The notes: a model not told the origin generated them from the letters alone. A DNA stretch of 64,000 nt from Arenibacter catalasegens (GCF_002909235.1 NZ_PHQQ01000014.1:62001-126000), one strand, 5' to 3'; counted from the first letter of the stretch, positions 39,101-48,969 are shown. Program-made: numbers and translations.

Positions 39101-39467
39101 TGCCATCTGTATTCATAATCCAGATATTATCGCCCCCACCAGCATCACTGGTAAAGCTTATATTCTTGCCATCAGGGCTATATCTTGGTTGTACTTCAAA
39201 CGCATGTCCCTCCCGTATCAGAGTAGCGGTGCCACCAGTGATGGGCATGGTGTAAATGTCACCCAGCATATCAAAAACAATTTGAGTGCCATCAGGACTT
39301 ACATCCAAACTCATCCAAGTACCTTCGTCAGAGGTAATGGAGACATTCTTAAATGATAGAGCGGGATTGGATACATCCCAGCTGTCTTTTTTAGTTTCTT
39401 CTTTATCTTGTGAATGGGAGCTTAGGCAAATAAGTAGGAGCAGCGCCGATAGGATACTATTTTTCAT
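36165..39467 (-). CDS. Exported TolB-propeller amidohydrolase
   Basis: 1100 residues with a signal peptide (ILSALLLLICLSSHS). The first 650 residues form WD40-like/TolB propeller repeats with recurring SPDGK motifs (YSPDGKNISFTSD, ASPDGKFVFYSED, FSKDGKYLVYVTW, PSPDDNWIAFTN). The C-terminal third is an amidohydrolase: GIIDVHAHLGHFRFG (metal-binding HxH), GVTTTHDPSANTE, GHTGIEHNI, GAHGQIQGLGAHWELWML, and the closing ATINGANYLGMDDQIGSLKVGMLADLIVLDKNP (split). Such fusions are common in Bacteroidota and may act on dipeptides or similar amides; the true substrate is not known. The last residues (HTGCSCEIGH) are Cys/His-rich. Confidence 0.92.
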   Translation of the reverse strand: MKNSILSALLLLICLSSHSQDKEETKKDSWDVSNPALSFKNVSITSDEGTWMSLDVSPDGTQIVFDMLGDIYTMPITGGTATLIREGHAFEVQPRYSPDGKNISFTSDAGGGDNIWIMNTDGTEAKQITKEDFRLVNNAVWSVDGNYIFCKKHFTSTRSLGAGEIWMYHKSGGKGIQLTKKKNEQQDVGEPWASPDGKFVFYSEDVYPGGAFQYNKDPNSQIYVINKYGLEDGETERITGGPGGAIRPVISHDGKVMAFIKRVREKTVLYLHDLKSGREWPIYDQLSKDQQETWAVFGPYTGFNFTPDDKFIIIWAQGKIKKIDINSLSTTDIPFEATANHKIVNALKFKNNAAPDTFNAKAIRNAVTSPDGKTLIFNATGYLWKRALPNGMPVRLTSGTDLEFEPSFSKDGKYLVYVTWNDENMGTLQRLDLTSPKNKPIQITEEKAIYREPSFSPKDINLILYREEDGNGHQGYVNTKEPGIYLLDVNYTKKSGVKSNKKLVVKEGEFPAFNKDASRIYYQTGGYLFGELTKTLKSVNLEGKEPRELVTSKYAQRIIPSPDDNWIAFTNLYKVYIATLPMTGNTIELDGKATNVPVAQVARDAGINLHWSANSKKLNWTLGDAYFSTAINQRFLFLEGAPDSIPKMDTLGIKINLSLESDKPKGIIAFTGARIITMNDDEVLENATILIKDNKITGIGSKNTVSIPPDAKIIDVSGKTIMPGIIDVHAHLGHFRFGLSPQKHWQYYTNLAYGVTTTHDPSANTEMVFSQAEMVRAGNMVGPRIFSTGAILYGADGDFKATINNLEDARSAILRTKAFGAFSVKSYNQPRREQRQQIIKAAHENEIEVVPEGGSTFFHNMSMILDGHTGIEHNIPVANLSKDVLQLWAASQTGYTPTLIVNYGGLNGEYYWYQTTNVWEDKKLLKYTPRGIIDSRSRHRVMAPLEEYENGHILVSKNAKKLADAGVKVNLGAHGQIQGLGAHWELWMLSQGGMTNMEALKAATINGANYLGMDDQIGSLKVGMLADLIVLDKNPLENIRNSNTVRYTMINGRLYDTETMDEIGNYNRPRSAFYWEMNDYAPAFDWHGETHTGCSCEIGH

Positions 39468-39498
39468 TGTAATAATGGGTTCTTAAATGTAGTTTTCT

Positions 39499-39506
39499 CA
39501 AAAGTA
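39499..39506 (-). promoter_or_regulatory. Candidate -7 box for the amidohydrolase gene
   Basis: On the minus strand it reads TACTTTTG, matching TAnnTTTG. It lies 32 bp before the ATG at 39467. No TTG at the -33 distance was seen. Confidence 0.35.
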
Positions 39507-39720
39507 CTTATAAGATGCATTAAAATGAAGTTTTCTAATTTTGTTTTTCTCTTATAAGGGTGCATTTTAATTAATGACTGAACAGGGTCGGCAAGCTATT
39601 TTTCATTGCTAGTTGAGGCTTTGTAGTATCCTGACAAAGAAAACAAATGGGGCATTGCATCTAGTTCCTTTAGACATTAAGTTATCCTAAAATCATTTTA
39701 TATAAAACAGTACGGCTTCC

Positions 39721-40014
39721 TTTTTTGATTCCAATTTTTCGGTCAGGATTTTGAAGGCACACAACAAGCTTGCTATTCCAAGAATAGACACCATTTGTGT
39801 AGAAAATATTCCTTGTCACCAAGGACTTCCGGCAGTGTATCCTGTATCAGTGCTGAAAAATGTATACCCATATCTTGGCAGCTCACCTTATATAACAGAT
39901 ATCTTGGATAATCTAGGAATTGAACAATTGGAAGAAGGAGTTTGGGCAAATATTAAGACGGTAACTCCAGGTGATATTGGATAACTTTTATTGATGTTGA
40001 ACTATGGGGTATTG
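39721..40014 (+). pseudogene. Possible decayed gene fragment, family unknown
   Basis: The 834-bp gap 39468-40301 holds one frame that looks protein-like. From about 39724 it reads through FSVRILKAHNKLAIPRI, IPCHQGLPAVYPVSVLKN, GSSPYITDILDNLGIEQ and EEGVWANIKTVTPGDIG, then stops at 39984. A shift of one base continues as TFIDVELWGIEV to a stop at 40014. No plausible start codon precedes it. I read this as a remnant with a frameshift. I do not recognise the family. The rest of the gap is AT-rich and should contain the SusC promoter. Confidence 0.35.
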
Positions 40015-40301
40015 AAGTATAAACTCATTTTCTTGTAGTAATGACAGAAGATCCAGGCATGAAAGCTTGGAAAGTCTAGCGTCGTACATAGCACCTGTTG
40101 ATACTGTGGTTTTAAGGAAGAGTAATATATGAATATGGCTATTATTTAATTATTTGAAATTAAGATGTAATGGGTGTCAAGCAGGACAGTGCAGGATACT
40201 GTTATTAAAATATCAAGGTAATTTTATGAAAAATTTATGATAAAAAATGTTAAATTATTTTTTTACATGGTATTTGGAAAAACAAAATTAAACTCAACTT
40301 T

Positions 40302-43300
40302 ATGAAAAGAACAGGATTTAAAAAATTATTTAGTTTACTTTCAATTTTCCTGAAAGAAGGGATGCCATTAAGGGTGTCCATACTAGCTCTTATGCTATGT
40401 TCTGCCGGCTCGTACGCAACGTCAGTTGATAATTATGAATTTGAAACGAAGGTTTATGAAGACCTTTCTCAAACCGTAAATATATCGGGTACAATTTTAG
40501 ATAACGAAGGAAATCCATTGCCAGGGGCCAGTATTGTTGAAAAAGGGACCACTAATGGAACACAAGCAGATTTTGATGGTAATTTTTCCATAACGGTTAA
40601 GGATCAAAATGCGGTATTGGTTGTTTCTTATATTGGATTTTCCACTCAAGATGTCGTAATTAATGGGCGGTCTCAATTGGAAATCGTACTACAGGAAGAT
40701 TCGGCCAAATTGGACGAAGTTGTTGTGGTTGGGTATGGTACCGCTAGGAGAAAGGACATTTCAGGAGCTGTTAGTACAGTTAGGTTGGAAGATTCCCCAA
40801 TCGCCCTTTCACCAAATACTAACGCCTTGCAGGTTTTAAGGGGGAATGTTTCGGGTGTTAACGTTGGAGTGCAGAATTCACCTGGGACTACACCGGGAAT
40901 TCTGGTACGTGGTCAGAATTCAATTAATGGAAATAACGATCCGTTAATCGTTTTAGACGGCATTATTTATCTGGGAAGTATGACGGATATTAACACTGAC
41001 GATATTTCAACTATCGATGTTTTAAAAGATGCGTCTGCTGCGGCCGTATATGGTTCTCGAGCTGCCAACGGTGTAGTGGTTATTACCACTAAAAAAGGAA
41101 AATCGGATAAACCGATGATTACCTATACTACATCGGTTGGTGTAAATACGTGGCAAAATAAGTTCGACATGATGAATCGAGAGCGATGGACACAAAAATA
41201 TATTGCACAGACCCCTTCTATAGATTCTCCAGAACAAATTATTTTTGATGCCGCTTATGCAACCACACTATGGGAGCAGAAGGAAGTTGATACCAAATGG
41301 ATGGATCTTATTTCGCGCAATGGTTTTAATCAAAATCACCAAATTGCCGTTTCTGGTCAATCAAATCGTATAAACTATTATTTTTCCGGTGGATACACCA
41401 ATAATGAAGGTGCCATTGTCGGTGACGATTACCAACGTGTCTCCATAAGGACAAAGTTGGATGCCGACGTTACCGATTGGTTAAAAGTTGGAATTGACGG
41501 AACTTACAATAATAACGACTATTCGGGGGTTAGGGCGACACTTGGTAATAATGTGTATCAGCAGCAACCCTGGGCATATCCGTACCGTTATGAAGGTATG
41601 CCAGTTAATCCAGGAGCCAATACCGGAACATTATTGGAAAGATATCCTACCGGACAATCTATTCCAAATCCATTATGGGGAACGGATGGGTCAATAAAAG
41701 ATGTTGACGATAGAAACTTCTATAGATTAAGTACTTATGCCTTGATCAAGGTTCCACAGATTGATGGTTTGACCTACCGGTTTAATTTTTCAATTAATTC
41801 AAATAATAATATAAGAGATAGATTTGTTTATGAGGATTATTATGTAGGCGAAGCAACATCTTCACCCTATTTAGACCGGTATTCCCCGGGAGAATTGGCA
41901 AAAAGATTATCCCAGGCAAATGGGTATAACAACCGAACTAACAGTTATACCTATGTAATGGATCATATTTTGAACTATAAGAAAGTGTTGGGAGACCACT
42001 ATTTAGATGCAACATTGGTGGCGACCCGGGACTATTCATATAGCAAGCTGGTAAGTATAGATGGCAGTGACTATTCCTCAAACGGGAATACCTTACTTGG
42101 TATTGACGGAATTCATAAAGCAGCTGTTCAAAAATCAAATTTAGATGTGGAGGAGAGAGCCAATGTTGGTTATGTGGGTCGTCTGGGTTATGCTTATAAA
42201 GACAAATATCATTTAACCGCGACCATGCGTAGAGACGGTGCTTCTGTATTTGGAGAAGATCAAAAATGGGGCGACTTTCAATCGTTAGGGGTTGCTTGGA
42301 CTGCTTCCGAAGAGGATTTTATTAGCGGATCGGAAAAATTGAACTACCTGAAGATTAAAGCTTCCTATGGTAAAAATGGTAACCAAGGACTCGACCCATA
42401 TCAAACTCTGGCGCGAGTGGCCAGTGGTAATGATGGTGGCATTCGCTATGAATTTGGTGATGCACCATCAACCATATTGTATGGTGTTGATCAGACCAAT
42501 TTAGGAAGTCCGAGTCTTGGTTGGGAAACAACCACTGCCTTTAATGGAGGTTTTCAGTCCATATGGTTTAATAATAGGGTATTCTTTGATCTGGATTTTT
42601 ATTTCTCAGAAACATCCGATCAGATATTTTCGCGTCAAATACCGATCATGACAGGATTTAGTTCAATTTTGTCAAGTTTGGGACAAGTGGATAATAAGGG
42701 TATCGAAATAAGCTTAAATACCGTCAATGTATCAAGCGAAAACTTTAAATGGTCATCTGGCCTTACTTACTGGAAAAACCGAAATAAAATTGTTAGCCTC
42801 TATGGTGATGATGTTGATGGTGACGGAAAGGAAGATGACGATATTGCCAACAGCCTGTTTATTGGAGAATCCCTACAGTCTATTTACGGCTACGATTATA
42901 TAGGGGTTGTACAGGAGGATGACACGGAATATATTGAGAATGTAGGGGCTGAACCTGGAGACGCAATGTTTAGGGATATTAGTGGACCAGACGGTGTACC
43001 CGATGGTATCATCTCAGCTGACTATGACCGAGAAATATTAGGTAACCGGAAGGAGAATTTCAGACTTGGTCTTTCAAATACCTTCGAGTATAAAAATTTT
43101 AGCCTGTATGTTATGATTTCGGGAATATTTGGTGGAGGTAAAGACAATTTTTATCTTAGAGAGAATGAATTGTCTAATTCGTTCAAGGATAGATATGCCA
43201 CCAATGAAATAGACCATGACTGGTGGACGCCCGAAAATAAAAGCGAGAAATACTTACGGGCAGATGCATATAGCAACCGCTATTTAGGATTGCAGTCTCG

Positions 43301-43523
43301 CGGTTTTATAAAGATACAGGACATTAACTTATCTTATAAACTGCCGAGAGAGGTATTAGGCAGTATTGGATTAAATTCATTGGAACTCTATACTAGTATA
43401 AATAACCAATTTACATTTACCAATTGGTTTGGAGGAGGTGATCCCGAGGCGGGAATTAGGCCGGATGATAATACACCGCCTGTTCCAACAACTTACACGA
43501 TGGGATTAAAACTAAGTTTCTAA
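40302..43523 (+). CDS. SusC/RagA-type TonB-linked outer membrane transporter
   Basis: 1073 residues. A long signal peptide (about 39 residues) is followed by a carboxypeptidase-regulatory-like domain (ISGTILDNEGNPLPGASIVEKG), a TonB-box region (LDEVVVVGYGT) and a plug with GAVSTVR, ILVRGQNSINGNNDPLIVLDG and ASAAAVYGSRAANGVVVITTKKG (split). The 22-strand barrel ends in LKLSF with the C-terminal aromatic residue. It forms the outer-membrane pore of a substrate-uptake pair with the SusD protein 19 bp downstream and takes up an oligosaccharide or glycoside. No sigma/anti-sigma or hybrid two-component regulator is adjacent. Confidence 0.96.
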   Translation: MKRTGFKKLFSLLSIFLKEGMPLRVSILALMLCSAGSYATSVDNYEFETKVYEDLSQTVNISGTILDNEGNPLPGASIVEKGTTNGTQADFDGNFSITVKDQNAVLVVSYIGFSTQDVVINGRSQLEIVLQEDSAKLDEVVVVGYGTARRKDISGAVSTVRLEDSPIALSPNTNALQVLRGNVSGVNVGVQNSPGTTPGILVRGQNSINGNNDPLIVLDGIIYLGSMTDINTDDISTIDVLKDASAAAVYGSRAANGVVVITTKKGKSDKPMITYTTSVGVNTWQNKFDMMNRERWTQKYIAQTPSIDSPEQIIFDAAYATTLWEQKEVDTKWMDLISRNGFNQNHQIAVSGQSNRINYYFSGGYTNNEGAIVGDDYQRVSIRTKLDADVTDWLKVGIDGTYNNNDYSGVRATLGNNVYQQQPWAYPYRYEGMPVNPGANTGTLLERYPTGQSIPNPLWGTDGSIKDVDDRNFYRLSTYALIKVPQIDGLTYRFNFSINSNNNIRDRFVYEDYYVGEATSSPYLDRYSPGELAKRLSQANGYNNRTNSYTYVMDHILNYKKVLGDHYLDATLVATRDYSYSKLVSIDGSDYSSNGNTLLGIDGIHKAAVQKSNLDVEERANVGYVGRLGYAYKDKYHLTATMRRDGASVFGEDQKWGDFQSLGVAWTASEEDFISGSEKLNYLKIKASYGKNGNQGLDPYQTLARVASGNDGGIRYEFGDAPSTILYGVDQTNLGSPSLGWETTTAFNGGFQSIWFNNRVFFDLDFYFSETSDQIFSRQIPIMTGFSSILSSLGQVDNKGIEISLNTVNVSSENFKWSSGLTYWKNRNKIVSLYGDDVDGDGKEDDDIANSLFIGESLQSIYGYDYIGVVQEDDTEYIENVGAEPGDAMFRDISGPDGVPDGIISADYDREILGNRKENFRLGLSNTFEYKNFSLYVMISGIFGGGKDNFYLRENELSNSFKDRYATNEIDHDWWTPENKSEKYLRADAYSNRYLGLQSRGFIKIQDINLSYKLPREVLGSIGLNSLELYTSINNQFTFTNWFGGGDPEAGIRPDDNTPPVPTTYTMGLKLSF

Positions 43524-43542
43524 AACATAAAAAATAGATCAA

Positions 43543-45234
43543 ATGAAAATCAATAACATAAAAATACAACTTTTCACTCTATTGATGTTGTTATTAACTT
43601 CTGTAGGGTGCAGTGATGAAGAATTCTTAACTGAAGAGCCTAAAACGTTTTATACGACAGATAACATTTTTTCGTCTGAGACTCAGCTAGACCAAGTTAT
43701 CTTGACCATGTACTCCAGGTTACGAAATTTCAAACTTACCAATGATCAAATGCATGGTATTGGTACAGATGTTTTAGATGCACCTGAGTTTAGAGTTTCA
43801 AATTCTTTTAGTGACTACAGTAGGATCAATGCGGAAAGTTCAAATTTTAGAAATGTTTATAATTTCTATTACAACTTAATTGCAACCGCCAATACAGCGC
43901 TCTTTGCAGTAGATGAGGAGGATATTACTTTTGAATCGGAGGCCAAAAAAGAGTACATAATCGCTCAAGCTCGGTTTTTTCGGGCTTACGCACATGGAAT
44001 GTTGGCGGAGCTTTTTGGCGGCGTGCCAATTGTAACTGAGGTGGCGAAGGAACCACGTTTTGATTATGCTAGGAGTTCCCGTGAAGAAACGTATCAGTTC
44101 GCTATTGATGAATTGGAGGCCATTGTAAATGAACTACCCGAAATAACGGAACAAGGCGGTAGACTGGTCAGAGGTGCTGCCCAACATTACTTATCTGAAT
44201 TTTATCTCGCTTTAGGGATTGAGTCATCGAATGCAACGGCATATGATCAGGCCATTAAATATGCCTCTGATGTAATTGACGGAGGCACTTTTGAATTGAT
44301 GACAGAACGTTTTGGTTCGAGGATAGATGAAGAAAACACTGTCACTGGTGGCGCCGACGTATGGTGGGATTTGTTTAGAAAGGGAAATATAAATTATTCC
44401 GATGGAAATAGGGAAAGCATCTGGACTTTTCAGGTAGATTTTGATGCTTTCCTTCAAGAAGATGGTCAATCTGTTTTAAATTATCCAAGATATTTTGCCC
44501 CGGTATACAGAGCCATTGAAGGATTTGGTGGTGAAGGAGACCCAGGAGGTGGTGTTGGAGAAGATGCAGGTGGGAGGGGCGTAGCGTTTTATGCGCCAAC
44601 ACCTTTAACAGAGTTTGCAATCTGGGACGAAAGTATATCGGCAGGCGACCAACGTAATGCAGAACATAACATTAGTCGTAAAATATTTTATAACCAACCT
44701 GCAGATCCTCTTTTTGGAACCCAGGTTCCACAGGATGTAATAGATGCTACAAATGAAGGTCGTGGATGGATTTTTCCGATTTTCTATAAATTGAATACCG
44801 ATAAATACGATGGTTTGGACCAGGGAGAAAATAGGAGCAATATTTTCCGGGATGAATACGCAATTCGTTTGCCGGAAACTATTCTTCTTAGAGCTGAAGC
44901 TTATCATAGAAAAGGAGAAAACCAAAATGCAGCGGACGACATTAACCTTATCAGGTCCCGTGCCCAGTGCGATGTACTGGCTACTGCAGGCGATATTGAT
45001 ATCGACTATATCTTGGATGAAAGAGCAAGAGAATTATTTGTTGAGGAAAGTAGATGGAATACCCTTTTAAGAATGGGTGGGACAGTTGCTACCGATCGTA
45101 TCAAAGAATATGCATTGCATCCACATGTAGCTTTGACACTTACTTTCGATTACAATTTGTGGCCAATACCCCAAAGTACAATCGATAGAAATAAGGATGT
45201 AAAATTGGAACAGAATCCTGGTTGGAACAGGTAA
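43543..45234 (+). CDS. SusD/RagB-family surface lipoprotein
   Basis: 563 residues, lipoprotein (lipobox SVGC). The N-terminus has the family pattern EEFLTEEPKTFYTTDNIF with the early DQVILTMYSRLR helix. TPR-like helices contain AKKEYIIAQARFFRAYAHGMLAELFGGVPIVTE (split). RLPETILLRAEAYHRKG and NLIRSRA are the SusD C-terminal hallmarks, and NLWPIPQSTIDRN...LEQNPGW closes the protein. It binds substrate as the lid on the SusC pore. It likely belongs to one transcript with SusC and perhaps the downstream genes. Confidence 0.96.
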   Translation: MKINNIKIQLFTLLMLLLTSVGCSDEEFLTEEPKTFYTTDNIFSSETQLDQVILTMYSRLRNFKLTNDQMHGIGTDVLDAPEFRVSNSFSDYSRINAESSNFRNVYNFYYNLIATANTALFAVDEEDITFESEAKKEYIIAQARFFRAYAHGMLAELFGGVPIVTEVAKEPRFDYARSSREETYQFAIDELEAIVNELPEITEQGGRLVRGAAQHYLSEFYLALGIESSNATAYDQAIKYASDVIDGGTFELMTERFGSRIDEENTVTGGADVWWDLFRKGNINYSDGNRESIWTFQVDFDAFLQEDGQSVLNYPRYFAPVYRAIEGFGGEGDPGGGVGEDAGGRGVAFYAPTPLTEFAIWDESISAGDQRNAEHNISRKIFYNQPADPLFGTQVPQDVIDATNEGRGWIFPIFYKLNTDKYDGLDQGENRSNIFRDEYAIRLPETILLRAEAYHRKGENQNAADDINLIRSRAQCDVLATAGDIDIDYILDERARELFVEESRWNTLLRMGGTVATDRIKEYALHPHVALTLTFDYNLWPIPQSTIDRNKDVKLEQNPGWNR

Positions 45235-45310
45235 TCTGAAATATTTTTAGTTAAAATATCTGCTCTTTAAATTCAGGCTTTCTGAAATTTTCAGAGTGGA
45301 TATTTTATTT

Positions 45311-45326
45311 TTGATATTAATATCAA
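45311..45326. promoter_or_regulatory. Perfect palindrome after SusD, possible hairpin/operator
   Basis: TTGATATTAATATCAA is a 16-bp perfect palindrome in the 270-bp gap after SusD. It has no U-tract on either side, so it is more likely a protein-binding site or chance than a terminator. Confidence 0.25.
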
Positions 45327-45506
45327 GTTTTACAAATGACCGGAAACTATTAGGCAAAGAAAATTTATTCAACATTCTCCATTAGCTTAAGGCAATTTTA
45401 TAAGTACCTTATTATTGATCAGATTAAAGAATGTAGCAAACTGATTATGGCCTTTGAGCAGTTGTGTCCTAGTATATTACTTTCATTTTAAATATATTTA
45501 GTGATT

Positions 45507-47441
45507 ATGAACATATCTAAAGCGTTAACAATCTTATTGTTAATTGTAACCGGTTCGGTTATGGCTCAAACAGTCGACGACCCAATAGACAAGAGTGGCA
45601 CCCTACCATCAATTAAGGAACTATCAATGCCAACAAAAGGCGGTAAAATGATGGCGACTGTTGTTGATATAATGCCGCACCTAAGAGGTTTTCACGGTTA
45701 CAAAGAGGTTAGGGAAGAAATGGTCTTTTTAAAAAAGTTAGGCTTTAAAAGGGTTTACTTTATTTTGTGTCAACCCGGTTATTCTGCCTTCTCCGACCCA
45801 ACTATCTCGGTTATGTCACCTGGTAAGGGCACGGGAAATCATACCTTGGAATCCATATTAGCACTTGGAGATCCGAATTATGTATATTTATATGAAGCCC
45901 AAAGGTTAGGTATGGAAGCCTGGGCAATTATAAAGCCATATGAGTCAGGAACAGGATTTACAATTCCTCATGGCGCCAATGCTGCGCTCAGCAAACAAAT
46001 AGAGACTATCGGAGGACAACACATCAATTTTGATAATTTAATATCCAGCAATCCTGAATTAAGGGTTAAAAGAAAGCCTGAACAAGATGCTATACTAAAA
46101 AGGTTAAACGAACCTATAAAAACTTTGGAAGTTGCTTTTAGCATGGATTCTTTCAGACAAAAGGCTTCTTCTGATAAATATTTTGAATTTAAGGGGTTGA
46201 AAGATTCGGAAATTCAAATTCCTGAAATTACGCTTTGGTATAGTCAGGATAATGGTAAGTATAACAAATATGAAGGCAATATTGAAGTAGAGTCAAAATT
46301 TGAATATCGTCAGGTAAAAGATGCGAATGGATTTTTATTGGCAGATACGTCAAAGCGTTTTCTGGTATTAACGATCAAAAATTTTAGTTTACCTGAAAAC
46401 CATCCATATTTGGCAATAACCCTTGATCAGCATAAGGATTTATATACTATACCTTATTCAATGATAAGAGCTTTTACTCCTTCCGGAGAGATACCACTTA
46501 CTACAGGCCAACATGTGAGAAGTCCATTAAGTAAAGAGGAAGGAAGGAAATCTCTAAAAGAAAGAGAATGGGGATTGGAAAATCACACTGTTAAAGGTGT
46601 AGAGGCGGCCAGGTCGTTCATGGATTGGGGTTTTGAATTTGAATTTCAAGGAACAGGTCATTGGGGAGACGGTTGGGTCAGTAATCCGGTTTATGGCATA
46701 GCAAAAGGAAAACGAAAATATATGGGAGGAACCCCATGTGAAGCTTATCCTGAAGTACAGGAGTACTGGTTAGATCAAGTCCAACGTGTTGTAAAAATGG
46801 GGTTTGACGGAATTGATTTTCGACTTCAAAATCATTCTGGAATGGTAACCGATTACGTAAACTATGGATACAATGAACCGATTATAAACCGTTACAAGGA
46901 AAAATATGGAGTTGATATTCTAAAGGCAGAAGCGGAACCATTGAAAATTATGGAAATAAGGGGGGAATATTTCTTGTCGTTTCTTGAAAAGGCAGCAGAT
47001 GTAGTACACTCATCTGGTAAAAAAATGCAGGTTCATTTGCGTCATGCCCATGAGGCACCTGTATTGTCTGATGATTTTAATGAATTAGGGTTCTGGGCTA
47101 TGCCAAAGATATTGCTCGATTGGAAGAAAGTAATTGATTTGGCTGATGAGGTAACCCTTAAACATTATTATCATGGCGATTACCGACCTTTGATGGGAGA
47201 TAGTATTAAAAAGTACGCCAATGATCAGGACAAGCGTGTGTGGGTCCATAATTATTTTACCCAAGGGGATGGGGTTAATTACGATTTTTTTAATGAAATA
47301 GAGAAAGACAAAAGAATAGGGGGTATTCTATTGTATGAAGTAAATGGAGGACTTTTATATACTGGTTTTCCTGATCAAAAATGGGGGCAGAATGAACAGA
47401 ATATTAATAAATTGCATAGCGTTCTATTGAAATTGAACTAA
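45507..47441 (+). CDS. Exported putative TIM-barrel glycosidase (GHL10-like)
   Basis: 644 residues from the ATG at 45507, which directly precedes a signal peptide (MNISKALTILLLIVTGSVMAQ). The N-terminal half reads as a barrel: VVDIMPHLRGFHGY, MVFLKKLGFKRVYFILCQPG, EAQRLGMEAWAIIKPYE. A beta domain sits around residues 210-330. The barrel resumes with HWGDGWVSNPVYG, VVKMGFDGIDFRLQNHSG, KKMQVHLRHAHEAP and RIGGILLYEVNGGLL. This matches hypothetical glycoside hydrolase-like (GHL10/DUF4015-like) proteins. Acidic residues in GFDGIDFR and LLYEVNG are catalytic candidates. Its place in the Sus locus supports glycan/glycoside degradation in the periplasm. Confidence 0.72.
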   Translation: MNISKALTILLLIVTGSVMAQTVDDPIDKSGTLPSIKELSMPTKGGKMMATVVDIMPHLRGFHGYKEVREEMVFLKKLGFKRVYFILCQPGYSAFSDPTISVMSPGKGTGNHTLESILALGDPNYVYLYEAQRLGMEAWAIIKPYESGTGFTIPHGANAALSKQIETIGGQHINFDNLISSNPELRVKRKPEQDAILKRLNEPIKTLEVAFSMDSFRQKASSDKYFEFKGLKDSEIQIPEITLWYSQDNGKYNKYEGNIEVESKFEYRQVKDANGFLLADTSKRFLVLTIKNFSLPENHPYLAITLDQHKDLYTIPYSMIRAFTPSGEIPLTTGQHVRSPLSKEEGRKSLKEREWGLENHTVKGVEAARSFMDWGFEFEFQGTGHWGDGWVSNPVYGIAKGKRKYMGGTPCEAYPEVQEYWLDQVQRVVKMGFDGIDFRLQNHSGMVTDYVNYGYNEPIINRYKEKYGVDILKAEAEPLKIMEIRGEYFLSFLEKAADVVHSSGKKMQVHLRHAHEAPVLSDDFNELGFWAMPKILLDWKKVIDLADEVTLKHYYHGDYRPLMGDSIKKYANDQDKRVWVHNYFTQGDGVNYDFFNEIEKDKRIGGILLYEVNGGLLYTGFPDQKWGQNEQNINKLHSVLLKLN

Positions 47442-47599
47442 AACTAGGCTAGATTTCCGTAGATTACAGGCCAAATTATATTTCATTTCGACTTATTAGA
47501 CTCCTTTAAAAATTGTGAATTGAAGTAGTAACATTCCAAGTTGAACGAAAAAAGAATGTATTAGGAGGAGTCTATTATTAATTATTTTTATTTAAAAAT

Positions 47600-48964
47600 A
47601 TGGAAAAAGTTGAAAGAAGATCAGTTCTCAAAGCATTAGGTCTTGCCTCGGTTGGAGCCATGACACCTGCAATGTTAAAAGCCGAAACGCTAAAGGAACC
47701 CTATAAGGTCACTGAGAAGTCTATAAAAACGGATATACTAGTAATTGGCGGAGGTACGGCCGGAACCGTTGCCGCAATTCAGGCCGGAAGAGCAGGTGCA
47801 CAAACAATATTAATAGAAAGCGGGAGCCAACTTGGAGGAACAACCACTACTGGTGGAGTAAGCTTTCCAGGTATTTTCCATGCATGGGGAAAACAGATTG
47901 TAGGAGGAATAGGCTGGGAAATTGTCACGGACTGTGTAAAACTTAACGGCGATAAGTTGCCAGATTTTTCAATTCCTCCCAGCAGCCACTGGAAACATCA
48001 GGTTTCGGTAAATGGGTTTTTATATACGTTATTGGCCGAAGAAAAATGTATTGATGCTGGTGTTGGTATTCGCTATTATGAAACCCCAACCAGTGTAGAA
48101 TTTAAAAATGACCAATGGATTGTGCGAACTATTGGCAAAGGGAGTTCTACACAAATAATCTGCAATCAGATTATTGATTGTACCGGTAATGCGTTAATTG
48201 CCTCTATGGCAGGTTTTAATGTGCTTAGGGAAACAGAAACTCAGCCGGGATCGTTGATCTTTCAAATTGGAGGCTATGATTACGATTCATTGGACCTTAC
48301 GAAAATCCCAAAACAATACCATCGAGTGCTTCGGAATAACATGATGTTTAGTAAGAAAGCAACTAGTGCGGAGAATACATTTGTTCCCTATGGTTATGTC
48401 TATGTTCAGGGGGCGGATTCTACCACTTCGGAATCTCATTCTTTGGCCAATAATACAGGTAGGTCAACATTACTAAAATTAATACGAACATTAAGGACTT
48501 TTCCAGGGTGTGAAGATCTTAGGCTCCTTGATTTAAAAACGGAAACAGCAATACGGGAAACTTACAGGATTGACGGTCTATATAAAATTACCAAAGACGA
48601 TTATCTAGAGGGAAAAGTTTTTGAAGACTCTATTTCGAATTCATTTTATCCTATTGATCTTCATAGAGATGGAAAAACGATCTATCAAGAATTTTTAAAG
48701 CCAGATGTCGTTGCAAGTATTCCGTTAAGGGCACTTATACCTAAAAATAGTAAGAACTTTCTTGTAGCAGGTCGCTGTGTAAGCAGTGACAGGATGGCCA
48801 ATTCCGCACTTAGGGTGCAAGCTTCATCTATGGGTATGGGGCAGGCCGCTGCTGCTGCTGCTGTTTTGGCAAACAACCTCAAGGTTTCACCTCAGGACGT
48901 ACCCATTGCGGAGTTAAAGAAATTACTTGGCAATCATGGTGGAATTATACCATTAAGGACTTAA
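47600..48964 (+). CDS. Tat-exported FAD-dependent oxidoreductase
   Basis: 454 residues. The N-terminus VERRSVLKALGLASVGAM is a twin-arginine-type signal. It is followed by a Rossmann fold with VIGGGTAGTVAAIQAGRAGAQTILIES (GxGxxG variant, split), GGTTTTGGVSFPG, IIDCTGNALIASMAG, and the C-terminal NFLVAGRCVSSDRMANSALRVQ closing the FAD site. This is the PF12831-type oxidoreductase found in many glycan loci. Substrate unknown; sugar or glycoside oxidation is an inference from context. It lies 5 bp before the next gene, so the two are co-translated or at least co-transcribed. A degenerate relative lies at 50160. Confidence 0.9.
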   Translation: MEKVERRSVLKALGLASVGAMTPAMLKAETLKEPYKVTEKSIKTDILVIGGGTAGTVAAIQAGRAGAQTILIESGSQLGGTTTTGGVSFPGIFHAWGKQIVGGIGWEIVTDCVKLNGDKLPDFSIPPSSHWKHQVSVNGFLYTLLAEEKCIDAGVGIRYYETPTSVEFKNDQWIVRTIGKGSSTQIICNQIIDCTGNALIASMAGFNVLRETETQPGSLIFQIGGYDYDSLDLTKIPKQYHRVLRNNMMFSKKATSAENTFVPYGYVYVQGADSTTSESHSLANNTGRSTLLKLIRTLRTFPGCEDLRLLDLKTETAIRETYRIDGLYKITKDDYLEGKVFEDSISNSFYPIDLHRDGKTIYQEFLKPDVVASIPLRALIPKNSKNFLVAGRCVSSDRMANSALRVQASSMGMGQAAAAAAVLANNLKVSPQDVPIAELKKLLGNHGGIIPLRT

Positions 48965-48969
48965 AAAAT

